From the NCBI GenBank assembly GCA_001630475.1, contig KV419456.1:53403-117402 (forward strand): a DNA stretch of 64,000 nt, given 5' to 3'. Within the stretch, counting starts at the first letter, position 1. Each line of letters starts with the position of its first letter. The position numbers and the translations under genes are program-made. Shown piece after piece: positions 11,455 to 22,108 of this stretch. Source of the stretch: Sistotremastrum niveocremeum HHB9708 (Eukaryota > Basidiomycota > Agaricomycetes > Sistotremastrales > Sistotremastraceae). A model generated the notes under the pieces. That model saw nothing but the letters and a program-made list of their open reading frames with translations. It was not told where the DNA came from and made no database searches.

Positions 11455-13443
11455 CTAGACTCTCCGTACAATAGCAGGATTCATATGCGTAATCTGACTC
11501 GCAAATGGCGATTCACCAGCTTCCAATCCCCCACTCCCTCCAGAACCTCCACTATCAACCGTAGCTTTCCTCGTATTCTTCCCAGCCCTTCCAGATCCTC
11601 CAAACGTAACTTTCGTCTTCTTTTGTCCTTGTCCTTCAAAGGGAAGTGGAGAAGGGAGAGGTGACTTCCCGTTGCTGTTCGAGTTGGGGTATGAATCTCT
11701 ATATCCATTCGTCTTCGACTCGATTTGGATTTGAGAGGAGGAGGAGGATGAACGATCCCATATACCCCAGAACATCCACCCAATAACGAGCATCGAAATA
11801 ACCAGCAGTCCAGTAGCGGATACTACAACTCCCCAAGTTGGCGTCCCGAACACGGATGAATCGGCACCTCCGTCCGAGGAGCGGATCGAGAATACGATGA
11901 GGGCGCAGATGAATGTTATGAATGACCAGGAGAGGAATGTGAGAGGGAGAGAGAGAATTAAGGAGAGTAGGAAGGCGGAGTGAGCGTTTTGGAAGTATTG
12001 GAGCTAGATATGGTGGTTAGATTATTGGATTTAGAGATGATGATGAAAGGAGGAGACTTACACCGGTGAGAGCATTGGATGTTAGACGGGGTTGATGTTC
12101 GCGGGTCAGGTATTGGCCTGTTAAGACGGATGCGATAGCTAGGAGGACAGAGACGAGGGTGAGGATTCGGGAGATATTGTCGATGCCTTGGATAGCTATG
12201 AATGCCACCGTTGCCCTGGCATCTGGTTAGTATGTATTCGGATCTGAGGGAGGGGGAGGGACATACGCGATCAGGACCGTAGCTAACAGATTAGAGTCTG
12301 TCCAATCCTTCAACAAGCCTTGTAAGAAGAGTCTCCATCTCGTTTGATTGACGCCTGAATCGAATCGACGACGGTCTACGTCCATTATCCGACGGAGATA
12401 TGATGTAGGCGTTCCGAAGAGGAGGATAGAGGAGAAGATGAAGAAGATCGTGTAGCTGGAGCCGTGGAGGGCTAAGTCGGAGAGATGGGTGAGTTCGTTC
12501 TGCCTCTCCTTCTCGCGGAACGCTCGGGCGGATGGGCGGCCGTAGTGCATTTCTATACGATCACGAGCTAATGAGGACGAGGTGGTCAGAAGACAAGATA
12601 CAGAGTCGACGAAATAGTTGGTCATACCGATTTGTCGGGAGATGGCGGAGACGAGCCATGTTCGGACGGCACGGGCGTAGGATTTCGTGCGTTCTGAAAG
12701 GAGAGTGTGAGTTCGCTTTTAGGCGATGGACTGGATGGAGACGTACCATCTGGTCGTAATTCGGGGTCGGGAAGGGATCGGAGTGTGCTCAGTAGTTCTT
12801 GACTTTGTTCTTTGGTGAAGGAGGATGAGCTGGTGTTGAAGAGTGTTTGATCCGTACAGCTCCATGTGAGGACGTCTTCGACATGCATGGACGCGCCGAC
12901 GGGTGCTTGGCGATGACATGGATGGGCCTGTAGGAATTCCCAGTATCGTTCTTCCATATGCAGTGCTAGATCCTCATGAGTGATAGCACGTGTTAGAAGG
13001 CGAGAAGACATACTATTCGCCGAAGCCAATTCCCCAAATCTCGATGCAGGCTGGTCCAATTCGCTAGCGCTAAACGTAGCATGATCAACCCATCTCGCGC
13101 CTTTATCGCCAATCCATAATTCCCATTCTGCAGCGAGGTGTGGTTGAGTCCTCGTCCACGCAACCTGATCATGATAAAATCGCGAGTCGAATCTTTGTTG
13201 CAGGGGCCAGTATTTGGATGGATCAGTGATGTCGATATCAGTAATGACGCGGTCTGTTGCATGGTAGTAGTATGACCAGCCGCCTGGATGGAGGAACGTC
13301 GACCATTCCGCGTCGGGGAGGGTTCTGTGGTCGTCGTCATGAGTCGGATGAGCGGAATTGGCTGTTGGGAGAACTCACCCACGAATTTGGCCAGGTCGAA
13401 GCTGGCGCGTGAACGTCAATGAGGTTGGTGGAGGAAGAGTCAT
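11455..13443 (-). CDS. Multispanning membrane protein of a basidiomycete family
   Basis: Five exons, 13379-13443, 12747-13324, 12267-12693, 12062-12215 and 11455-12003, sum to 591 codons (590 residues) with every junction GT..AG. The cytosolic N-terminal half contains WSTFLHPGGWSYYYH followed by RVITDIDI. This is a WW-like tryptophan/tyrosine motif typical of a large uncharacterised agaricomycete family. Membrane segments follow: YTIFFIFSSILLFG, then LLATVLIAATVAFIAIQ, LTLVSVLLAIASVLTG, FLLSLILSLPLTFLSW, FITFICALIVFSI and WGVVVSATGLLVISMLVIGW. The cytoplasmic tail is Ser/Gly-rich. The start at 13443 is chosen because its short exon splices in frame onto GTLPDAEW. Substrate and function are unknown. 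Confidence 0.85.
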
Positions 13444-13801
13444 GGCGGCACACAGGAGAGAGCGAGACAGCACAGAGTCGATGGACGTAGTATATAAAGC
13501 TTGTGCACAGCCACAATTAGCCCATCCACCGCCACGAGCGCAGTTAATGGTTCCTGTGCCTGACTCTTCCTCATTTCATCGAAGTCTCGTCCGAAGCTTG
13601 AGTCGTGTGAGTCGTTGCATCTTCAGAAAGCGATGGAGGTGGTTCGGAGACGTCGAGCTTTGAATCCAGAAAGGTGTCAATATTCATTGGGATTTTTCTC
13701 CGGGATTTTTTCGTGGGCGAAGGGCTTTGCAAACAAGGATAAACAACGGTCGAGCGTTTCCTAATCGGGCGGAGCAGAGATTAGGTAATGTTCTCCTAGC
13801 T
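13444..13801. other. 5' flank of the membrane protein gene up to the TIR element
   Basis: About 360 bp with no gene seen. An AT-rich TATATAAA lies at about 13490-13497, some 50 bp upstream of the minus-strand start; its orientation relative to the gene makes a TATA role uncertain. Confidence 0.4.
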
Positions 13802-13803
13802 AC

Positions 13804-13885
13804 GGTTGCCCCTGAGTCCTTAGTAGAAAATTTCAAAATTCAAAATTCATTTTGATTTCTCACGACAGGTTACCCGACGAGTTTC
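13804..13885 (+). repeat. Left terminal inverted repeat of the 1.8-kb element
   Basis: 82 bp, matching the reverse complement of 15513-15595 almost throughout. It contains an internal A/T-rich stretch of repeated TTCAAAA. Confidence 0.85.
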
Positions 13886-15512
13886 ACCGAGGCCTAGTTC
13901 TTGGGTTTTGGATTGCATTCGGGTAGCTCGGAGAAGATCAATCCCTGCCAGCGGAGCTTGAACTGGCGTCAAAGTGATTCGTGCTATCACTGCTATGCTA
14001 CCTTGCGCTTCGACAGTCGCGGGTTTATATCTTTATATCAGCATATCTGTCAACAGCCACCTGGCGTTCATGGAGCTGGCTATCACCGGTCTGTCAACTT
14101 CGAGGGTCCATAACTGCCTGAACCCAAGGGCGACTGACATCGGCCTACAAAGAAATTGCGCCTATGGTGGATGCGGTTCTCTCTCGCAAGCTTTCTTTGC
14201 CGAATCTTGGATATCTAGGGCCATAATTGACATCTTGTCTCCCAATACATTCTGCTCCGGAATTAACAACTGTGTATATCTCAACACATGGCGCTGAGCG
14301 ACACGACGAGCACTCGACCAGTCTCAGCACGGCGGCATCTCAACCTCATAGAACGAGAACTACGTCCGAGAAGATAACGCCAAGAGAAGTCAGAGTAGCG
14401 TCCGCGCGTTGATTCTGAGATTGGAGGCATAGATGTCGAGAGCGATACGGATGAGAATTAAGTCGACGATTGCGGTGAGGCTGGTTCATCTGATTTTCCC
14501 GCGACATCGATTCCTTCCAGATTCTCTACCTTCGAGCCTATCCAATCCCAAGAAACGCAGACTGAGCTCCTATCAATGACGCCGTCTATACCTGCCATCT
14601 CGTCAATCGATATGCTGTTCCGTAATCATACTCCTATACGACTCGACCTACTTCCATCTCTTGGCATCTTCGGATCCACGTTGTCTTTCTCTTTCAATAA
14701 TGGTACCAAGCTCACTGCCTCCAATTTCCTCACCGGCTTCTTCTCCTTCCTCGGCAACGCCGCGCTCAAACGATTGAGAAATAAATCATCACTTTTGAAA
14801 AGCTCGGAAAGTGGATAGCCAATGCAATGCCGCAGCAGTCTCCTCAACTAATTCATGCAATGTTCAATGATTTGGCCCTTCAAGCTCACCTTCACTTGTG
14901 CCGCCAAGGAGTCGGGAGGTTTTTTTCTATCAGCTTACCGTCACGCTGCTTACGTCTTGATTCTTGAAGAATATTATACCAGGTTCTGGTCTTGACAAGC
15001 CAAGGTTTCCGGGCGCCAATTCAGCGGTTCCCGTAGTTTGCTTCAAAATGTGTGGCATCTAAGACACATCAGAATCAATTTGGACGGAGCAAAGTCACAG
15101 CGCCGGGGACCGTGCGAGACGAGGAGGAATGAATGACTTGGCGAATAAAGCAAAAATGGCCCGTCGGGTGTTCTGGAGATCGATTAAAGCATTTTTTCAA
15201 GCGAAAGGAAGCAAGGTAATAAATGTGAGAATGGCGTGATCAACTTCAACGACAGATGTGATGGTATTCATCCACACAGCAGACGTTCAAAATCTAAGTA
15301 CGAGTCTCGACTACATCAATTCCGCTTCTTAAACTATGCACAAGAACTTTTTTGGGGAAACTCTCAAGCAAACAAAGGGGTGAGTTGAGTTAAGTTGGGT
15401 TCCTTATTATAATCACGTATGATGCAGGAGAGTTGTAGAATACTATACACCCTCAACAGATCAAACCGACCTTGCTTCCGATGACTTGCTGAACCGAAAC
15501 GGTGGCGTCGGC

Positions 15513-15595
15513 GAAACTCGTCGGGTAACCTGTCGTGAGAAATCAAAACGAAAATTGAATTTTGAATTTTTCTACTAAGGACTCAGGGGCAACCG
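15513..15595 (-). repeat. Right terminal inverted repeat of the 1.8-kb element
   Basis: 83 bp, mate of 13804-13885. It ends at the TA dinucleotide at 15596-15597. Confidence 0.85.
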
Positions 15596-15686
15596 TACCT
15601 AGCGCGGCTACAGAATGAAACTCCGAAAGCAAGCCCACAGCCGCGTTGGAGACGATTGCGGCTTTCCTGAGGGCGCGACTATCTTA

Positions 15687-17283
15687 ATGGCGATCAAAAG
15701 GAAGAAGAAAAATGCACAACCTGAGCAAGTCCGACCCCGAGTTATAATCAGCCTGCCCAATGAGCTGATCCTGGAAATTTTGCGATGGTATGCTGCTATC
15801 CTACGCTCGGACTTTATCAGATCACAAAACTGGAATGGTTTCCCTCCTCGTCTTTGCTATAAGGTTCTTCGGGTGTGAGTAGCATTGTGCGACTATGCAA
15901 GCAATACGATCTTTACATGTATCTTGATGATGCAGCTCCCATGCATGGCGTGATCTCGCCTCGTCCGTACCTCAGCTGTGGGAAAACATAAACCTGAGCT
16001 GGGCACGGACCACCATCGACGACTTCCTCTCACGATGCCGACAAACTCCTCGTTCAATCAACTGTGTACCGGAGGATGAAGATGCTTTTAGCAGAGAAGC
16101 CTGTGGGACAATGCTCGCGCAACACTTGCCGACGCTAGTCCACCTGTGCTTACTTATTCCTATAAGCTATCCCCCGTCGGCACGTGAATTCGGAGAAACC
16201 TATGTCAATGGTCTCGCGCCATTGCTTGAATCAGTCGAACTTGTTTTTGTCAGCCGGTTCCCTCCACACCTCGACTTGCATTTTCCTCATCTCTTTATGA
16301 ACGACACACCTCGCCTTGAGTCGATCATGCTGGATCGGATATGGCCGTGGTCACTCAACTTTCGGCCACGTCCAAATCTGACGAATTTGAGAACATTGAA
16401 CGTCCGGCTTTGGGGTCAACTCGTTATGGAGTCATTCATTGCATTGTTATCCCCCTCATCACCCTCGCGACTTGGAGAGATATCTATCACCTCCAATGGA
16501 GTCGCGTATCCACCGACTCCAAATCCCTCAGACACGCAGATACTGACCCTTCCCTATCTTCGTCGATTATCTCTATCTGGATGGCACGGCGCAGATTTTG
16601 AGAGATTCCTGGGGAAATTGATATTCCCAAGTCTCGAGACCGTCGCGTTGGGATTCCGGAACAGGATTGATCCCGATGAAAACCTATATCTCGATCAATT
16701 ACCTCCACAAATCCAATATCTCCACGATAGTTGCCATTCAATAGATTTCCGCATCAGCAAGACCATCACTCTAAAGGCTTTTGAAGAGGAGTGCTTGGAC
16801 GACCACGATGACACGGATAACCCTCTCACACCAATAGTCTCATACACCTCAAATGCAGCGCTCAACAGGGATACGATCAAAAATTTCACACAATCCTTTC
16901 CATTGACCTCCATCAAGTCTCTATCCATTTCCTGCAGTTGGAAAGGAGAGATCGCAGACCCATCAGTCGCTGACCTTCTCGGCGCGTGCTCGTCTTTAAT
17001 TTTCTTGCGTGTAAGCGGACCTGCGGTTGAGGTCTGGTGGAGGGTCAGAACGTCCATGAGCACACCATGTCCGTTGGAGACGCTTGTGCTCCAACCTTCC
17101 TCCGAGTGGGAATATAAATTCGGAGCCGAAATTTCGTCTGAAGTTCAAGGTGGTCGCCCACCGTTTTCCCATCTCCGGGGATTATATTTCAACAGAACTT
17201 GTATTGCGAGCGCTCCCGGATATGAACGCAGAGAGTCGCTTAGTAGTGACGATGGAGAGACAAGTTTTCCTGTCCGCATGTGA
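15687..17283 (+). CDS. F-box-like protein with leucine-rich tail (copy F1)
   Basis: Exons 15687-15874 and 15936-17283 (61-nt intron) sum to 512 codons, 511 residues. The first exon encodes an F-box-like N-terminus, LPNELILEILRWY, and the intron falls just before SHAWRDLASSVPQLWENI. This is the exon plan of the agaricomycete F-box/LRR-like family, whose members usually recruit substrates to SCF ubiquitin ligases through Skp1 binding. The rest is made of irregular leucine-rich units (HLPTLVHLCLLI, LPYLRRLSLSGWHG, FPSLETVALGF, LTSIKSLSISC). ATG 15687 (MAIKRKKKN) is preferred to an in-frame ATG at 15615 because its position matches the related gene at 34.9 kb. The gene is intact. It begins 92 bp after a transposon end, so its promoter may lie inside that element. 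Confidence 0.8.
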
Positions 17284-17367
17284 AAGCGTTCGAGTATGGA
17301 TCATAAATACACAAAATATTACAGAAAGCAATCGATAGCAACCGGAAAACAATGTGGGATATTAATA

Positions 17368-17718
17368 TTATGCAATCTCGGAAATGGGGTTCATGGCCCT
17401 GGTCCGCTGCTCGTTCTTAGATACCTCTTTCAACTTCTCATGAACAGGTGGTCCCATCCAGTACGCACGTATTTCATCCCAAAATTTCTTAAGAAATGTG
17501 ATAGGGCCGCGAGTTTGGCGCCTTGGTACCAGAAGAGTGTGAGGTTCATGAGGGGAGGCGTGGATATCGGCCCTCGCATTTGCAGCAGCTCTCCGGGCCT
17601 GTATTGAACGTGCTATGCGTGCTCGGCGATATGTATGACGGTGCCCGCGGAGTCCAGAATTAAACACCCCGCCGCCGCCGGAGGAGGCGGATGCTGCGGC
17701 GATCACTACTACAGACAT
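17368..17718 (-). CDS. Small basic hypothetical protein
   Basis: Single-exon frame of 116 residues from an ATG. The N-terminus is Ala/Ser/Gly-rich (MSVVVIAAASASSGGGG), followed by an Arg-rich stretch and then a tail that looks like folded protein (ITFLKKFWDEIRAYWMGPP). It lies tail to tail with the F-box-like gene (85 bp apart). I do not recognise a family, and it could be a chance frame. Confidence 0.4.
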   Translation of the reverse strand: MSVVVIAAASASSGGGGVFNSGLRGHRHTYRRARIARSIQARRAAANARADIHASPHEPHTLLVPRRQTRGPITFLKKFWDEIRAYWMGPPVHEKLKEVSKNEQRTRAMNPISEIA

Positions 17719-18241
17719 GATGTGTGCTGAAAGAGAAAGACGTTCGCTTTGGTAGGCTTTAAAATCGTTTGAGATGGTTGGTCTGTACCTAGAATAAACT
17801 GGATGCTCCTAAACCCTGAATTTGTGATGACTCAATTGCTCTACGCACCGTTTGAGGTTTGATATATGATCGGATTAGCCTATTTGGTCACTGTAGAGAT
17901 CCGTAGAGGGATCAGCGATCATGGCTATGGGGGTGTCGATCGTAGGGAACAACGTTGCATCGGCGCCGGCGCTCTTTTTTGAGCTGGCTCGGACTCATGC
18001 CTGGATGTGTACAGCCTCGTCATTTACCTAATTAGGCGAGCTTACCGAGTTGCGGCAACCTCGACCTGGGAAGTGTTACCATCTTAGAAATGAGCTTTGA
18101 ATCAGCAATGAAGTACAGTAATGCGACAAGCAACATTGCGCCTCGTAATCCGGAGCTTACAACAAGTCTACAAAAATTTATACCGGACGAAAAACAGCCC
18201 TATCATCTTTAACAACATCTACCAAGTGCTGTGTCTTATGA
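17719..18241. other. Intergenic, no gene seen
   Basis: About 520 bp between the small basic frame and the 3' end of the FMN reductase gene; nothing recognisable. Confidence 0.4.
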
Positions 18242-18841
18242 CTACTCCTTCTTTTCGTTCACAAGTGCAACGAACTCCTCAACACCTTCCTTTAGATCAC
18301 CCGCAAATACATCCAAGAAAGACGTATCATCCGAAACCGTCTTGGGACCAGTGATAACTCCCCTCGGCAACGAGAGAGCAGGAGTTTTCTCAGCGACGCG
18401 CATATCCAGACCTCCTGCGGTCACGATCTTAAGTTGAGCCGCAGCTTTGCCCCCTCCTCTTCCGCCGTATGAAATGATCAACGCGGGCTTCCCAACCCAT
18501 TCTTTGAATAGGTGGTCGAGAGCGTTTTTGAGCGATGCGGGGTATCCCCAGTTATATTGAGGAGTGAGGAAGATGAATCCGTCGAAGGAGGAGACGAGGG
18601 TACTCCATTTGCTGACTTCAGGCTGAGGATAGTTGGGAGGAGTGATGGCCTGCGGGACGATGTCTTCGGTGAAGGGGGGTAAGGCCAATTCGGCGAGCGA
18701 AATGGTTTCGAGCGATATATCGTGTGATGCGAGGACGGAAGGTAGTGGAGAGGGGGTAGACGTAGATGTCAAGTAAGTCGCGATCTGGGCGCCGGAAGAG
18801 TGGGCGCGAATAGATCCGACGATGAGGGCGACTTTGGTCAT
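18242..18841 (-). CDS. NADPH-dependent FMN reductase-like flavoprotein
   Basis: An intron-free gene of 199 residues with the flavodoxin-like fold of the FMN_red family (yeast Lot6-type quinone reductases). The N-terminal beta strand and phosphate loop read VALIVGSIR (residues 4-12). The flavin-binding loop PQYNWGYPASLKNALDHLF lies at residues 94-112, and SYGGRGGG (124-131) forms the second flavin contact. Length is typical of the family. It should bind FMN and reduce quinones or flavins with NAD(P)H in the cytosol, a stress-protection role; the substrate is inferred from the family. The start ATG at 18841 precedes the P-loop by the normal eight residues. Confidence 0.92.
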   Translation of the reverse strand: MTKVALIVGSIRAHSSGAQIATYLTSTSTPSPLPSVLASHDISLETISLAELALPPFTEDIVPQAITPPNYPQPEVSKWSTLVSSFDGFIFLTPQYNWGYPASLKNALDHLFKEWVGKPALIISYGGRGGGKAAAQLKIVTAGGLDMRVAEKTPALSLPRGVITGPKTVSDDTSFLDVFAGDLKEGVEEFVALVNEKKE

Positions 18842-19925
18842 TTTCTATTTCGATGAAGACGTAGATTTGGAAAGTGATTGAAGATGAGGGGAGGTGGTAC
18901 GAGGTACAAGCAGAGGCTTGCAGTAGAGACGAGGTCAACAAGAAAGCTGCAATATAAGCGTCTGAGCTGTCGATGAGAAAGCTATATAGACGACGGGATC
19001 AGAATCAGCTTCTTTCGATTAACGAAGAACAGGTACATACCGATGGTAATTCAAATCCAAACGCGATTGGGAGCGATTGCAGAGATAGACGACTGTCTGA
19101 TGAAACTCGACTGAAGCAGGATCCTTATATAGCGATAAGCAAATCGTTCCGCAATTCCGCAGCTCGACGACGCAATGCCTGGTGAAAGGTGTTGGCAATG
19201 TGGGCGCAGTCAATCCTGGTTTGCCGTCAAGCCAACGTAGACCAACAAGCCGCCGCAGAAAGCAAGATTAATTGGAAAGCGTTTGTCGATCAGATAGGAC
19301 CGAGGACCCAAGATACAGTCGTGATGCGATATATCGCCAGCTTGATTGATGAACGATCTTCTCGAGCTTCTCAACGTCTTCGGTAGATAAGCAACAGCGG
19401 CCAGCTTAATGAGTTGCCTATTAGATCGCAGAGGTTCAAATCAGGGAGGGAGTAGCTGGAAAGAGTCGAAGCGTCGAACGTTATCAAGTCGTTATCGTCG
19501 GCCATAATCGGCGTTTCTCGGCTTCGCATCTTTATTTGGTCCTTTGTTATGCTGCGGATTCTTCGGAACATTCGGAATTTCACTGTCCCGGTTACAACCT
19601 GTTACAACCACGTTACGACTGCTGCGTTTTTGGCCTCGTGAGAACTGCGTCTTCAACCTCGTTGATCCAGCTCACACTGAAGGTTTCAGAAGGGACATAT
19701 GCCTCCGGACTGTGGAGTTTTTCTGATGCTGTCACACTATAGGATGCGCAATCAATTTTGGAGCGTTCCTGATCGATGAAGCCTTCCCATTCATTATTCA
19801 ACTCTGCCTCATTACCTTACAAAGCTACAAGCGACGCTACAACATTGAATAGTTCTACTATGTCTTATCGTTCCCATTTTCTTCTCTTTTTCTGATATCC
19901 GCTTGCAGGCTGAAGCTCTACGACT
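18842..19925. other. Intergenic, no gene seen
   Basis: About 1.1 kb between the FMN reductase start and the 3' end of the next minus-strand gene. Only short frames are present; no motif or repeat recognised. Confidence 0.4.
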
Positions 19926-21526
19926 TCAATGGCACTTCATCGTCAACTCCGAATCGTTATCCGACACATCTTCGCCATCATATGAAGATGACGATGAAGG
20001 GTATCTGTAGCCTTCTATTTTATCAAGCCAATCAATAACACTTCTACTGGAAGCCGGCTTCGAAGTATGATCCACACGACGGCAGGATGCGTGCTCCACT
20101 GATACAGTGGCCATGGCTTGGGTCTCCTTGGATATATATGATTTATTCTTGACATTTCGAGAGCGTGCTGCTTTTCCTTTACCCCGATCAAGGCGATTGG
20201 AACTCGAGTCAGGAGTGTTTTCGACGATGGGTGAATGGTAACTCTCTATGGAATCCAGAACGATCCGGCGTCAGATTCCTCGAACTCTGGGGAGTATATT
20301 CTTACCTTCACCGTCACTTCCATCATCGACGCTAAGATAACGTCTGGTCACAATATTTTCCCTACTTTCGTCTCCCGCATCGTTCGCTAAATTCGGTCCT
20401 GCTCTGGCTGAGGTATTAGATCCCAAGGCACGGGCTATGACATTGATCTCCGACGCTTCTATAGCTTCTTCAGTCATCACATAAGCTCCAATCTCATCAC
20501 TCGCTTCACTCTCGGATTCGAAGTTGTCAGGACCGTCAGTTTGAATTTGATCTCCCGCATCGACCAAATCGCCCGGAGATTGAATATTCGACCGACGGTC
20601 CTTCTCGGTACCCATATTCTCGACTTCCACATCACTGTTCTCGCAAAAGTCAAACGAGTACCGCGCTCTCATTTCCATCCTATATCTGATCAGCTGCCCT
20701 TCAGGAGACTCCTCGATTGTCTTAAGTCGACTTTTAGTGAGGAACAGATGTTCTTGTCCCTTTCTCATCGCGAGATCAACGATTTTCTCAAGAGAAAGTG
20801 CATCGCCGAAAGGGTTATGGTCTCGAGACGATCTCCAAAGACGATGAATAGCATTCCACCATGGGAATTTCTTCTTGATTTTCTCTGTCAATGAAAATGG
20901 ATCTCAGAACATATGTGGTGGAATCAAAATCGGGAGTCGACGTACCAATTCGATGGGCTATTTCTGAATTCTCGGGAATATCTTTTCGTTTGATGCGAGC
21001 GCAGATTTCCCCTAGTTCAATACAGTTACCTTTATAGTGGTCTTTCAAGCTTCAGGAACACAGAAGCTTAGTCCATCGGAGACATGAATAGATTGAAGAA
21101 TGACTCACCGAAGGAATCTGCTGCGAACAGCTTTGATGAAATTCCTTGGATTTCTCCTATAATCCTTCCCATGTTTCCGTCCTGCGCACCCTTCAAAACC
21201 AAACAAGTCTTCAACGATGATCTTAATACACTCCGTCTGAGTCTGCGGACCGTCTTCTTCCAGATCTACGAACATCCCTCCGTATGTTATAATATTGAAG
21301 ATATTCTTGTTCGTTTTCATGTGATATATAAGACGCCAAGTCCAGAGCGGGTTGAATCTCCACAAGATAGGTGGACGTTGTGGGCATCTGGGAGAGGTCT
21401 TCGTGTACGCCTTCTCGGACTGGGAGTTTGAGTCGGAGGACGACGGGCTCGAGAATTCATCGGAAGATCGGGCGAGTATATCTGCGGAAATAGTGAGATG
21501 ATTGAATCTATACCCTCGAGAGCCAT
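19926..21526 (-). CDS. Uncharacterised protein, paralogue A of a tandem pair
   Basis: Not a family I recognise. Four exons are supported by comparison with the neighbouring paralogue: about 21109-21526 (5' end uncertain), 20946-21049, 20306-20884 and 19926-20242. Conserved blocks in order are FNPLWTWRLIYHMK and IITYGGMF in exon 1, CIELGEICARIKRKDIPE in exon 2, KFPWWNAIHRLWRS and HNPFGDAL in exon 3, and EV at the third junction. The aromatic and basic N-terminal half is followed by a long acidic, probably disordered region and an Ser-rich C-terminus (SSSSSYDGEDVSDNDSE). The start codon is not settled: the frame is open upstream to about 21500, and a 32-nt gap that would join ATG 21526 is too short for an intron. 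The WW/RLW block could be a DNA- or protein-binding surface; that is a guess. Confidence 0.65.
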
Positions 21527-22108
21527 AGAATACTAACCGGAAGCCTTTTGCATTCCTCCATTCGAGTCAATACTGGGGTCCGCCCGTTTTGGAATTTCAG
21601 TGACTGATAGCATCAGTTCTGGTCGATTTCGGAATTTTGATAGTTGTTAGAGCTTTGAGAAGGGCTGATTTTGAGGTTGAATTGCACGGATTTTTTATTC
21701 GATATGTGGGCTAGGACTTCCCGAAGATGATGGGCAGAGAGTCGAGTTGTCGGAGTTTCAAGCTCAGGGTGATCTTGGTAGACGCGCGTGCTGACTAATA
21801 TTTTTCAACACACCCGTCCACGTCGTCGACCATTATAATTTCCTTCTTCAGCGCCTCGCTTTGGAAGTTGAGCGGCGACGCCGGATTATCTCTTTGAATA
21901 TTCTTTTTCATGTCCAGAATATCTGGATATCATCGTTACGACCACTCGGAGCTAGATATCGGTTTCTCGTCATCTCGACTCATCCGTGGCACGACTCGGA
22001 CAAAGTCAAAATGCTATCAAGCTTGCAAATGCGTCTCCTGGTCTAAAGTCTCGCTATAGGTTAACATTACACTCCACATAGTCGGCAGCATAAACTCATA
22101 CAAATACA
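21527..22108. other. Intergenic, no gene seen
   Basis: About 580 bp between the two paralogues; no features recognised. Confidence 0.4.

Larger units (their letters stand above)
13804..15595. mobile_element. Non-autonomous DNA transposon with long terminal inverted repeats
   Basis: A 1.79-kb segment bounded by near-identical inverted repeats of 82 and 83 bp (13804-13885 and 15513-15595). Both begin CGGTTGCCCCTGAGTCCTTA when read inward and end at ...CCCGACGAGTTTC. Both ends are flanked by TA (13802-13803 and 15596-15597), which fits Tc1/mariner-type target duplication. The TIRs differ only by a few substitutions and one indel in an A/T-rich part, so the insertion looks fairly recent. The interior holds only short open frames without a DDE/D transposase motif, so the element must rely on a transposase elsewhere. 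Its right end lies 92 bp before the start codon of an F-box-like gene and could alter that gene's promoter. The superfamily assignment rests on the TA duplication alone. Confidence 0.75.

Noticed and set aside
13901-14818. Possible transposase frames inside the 1.8-kb TIR element
   Set aside because: Short, overlapping and without DDE/D spacing or helix-turn-helix motifs; the element is better called non-autonomous.
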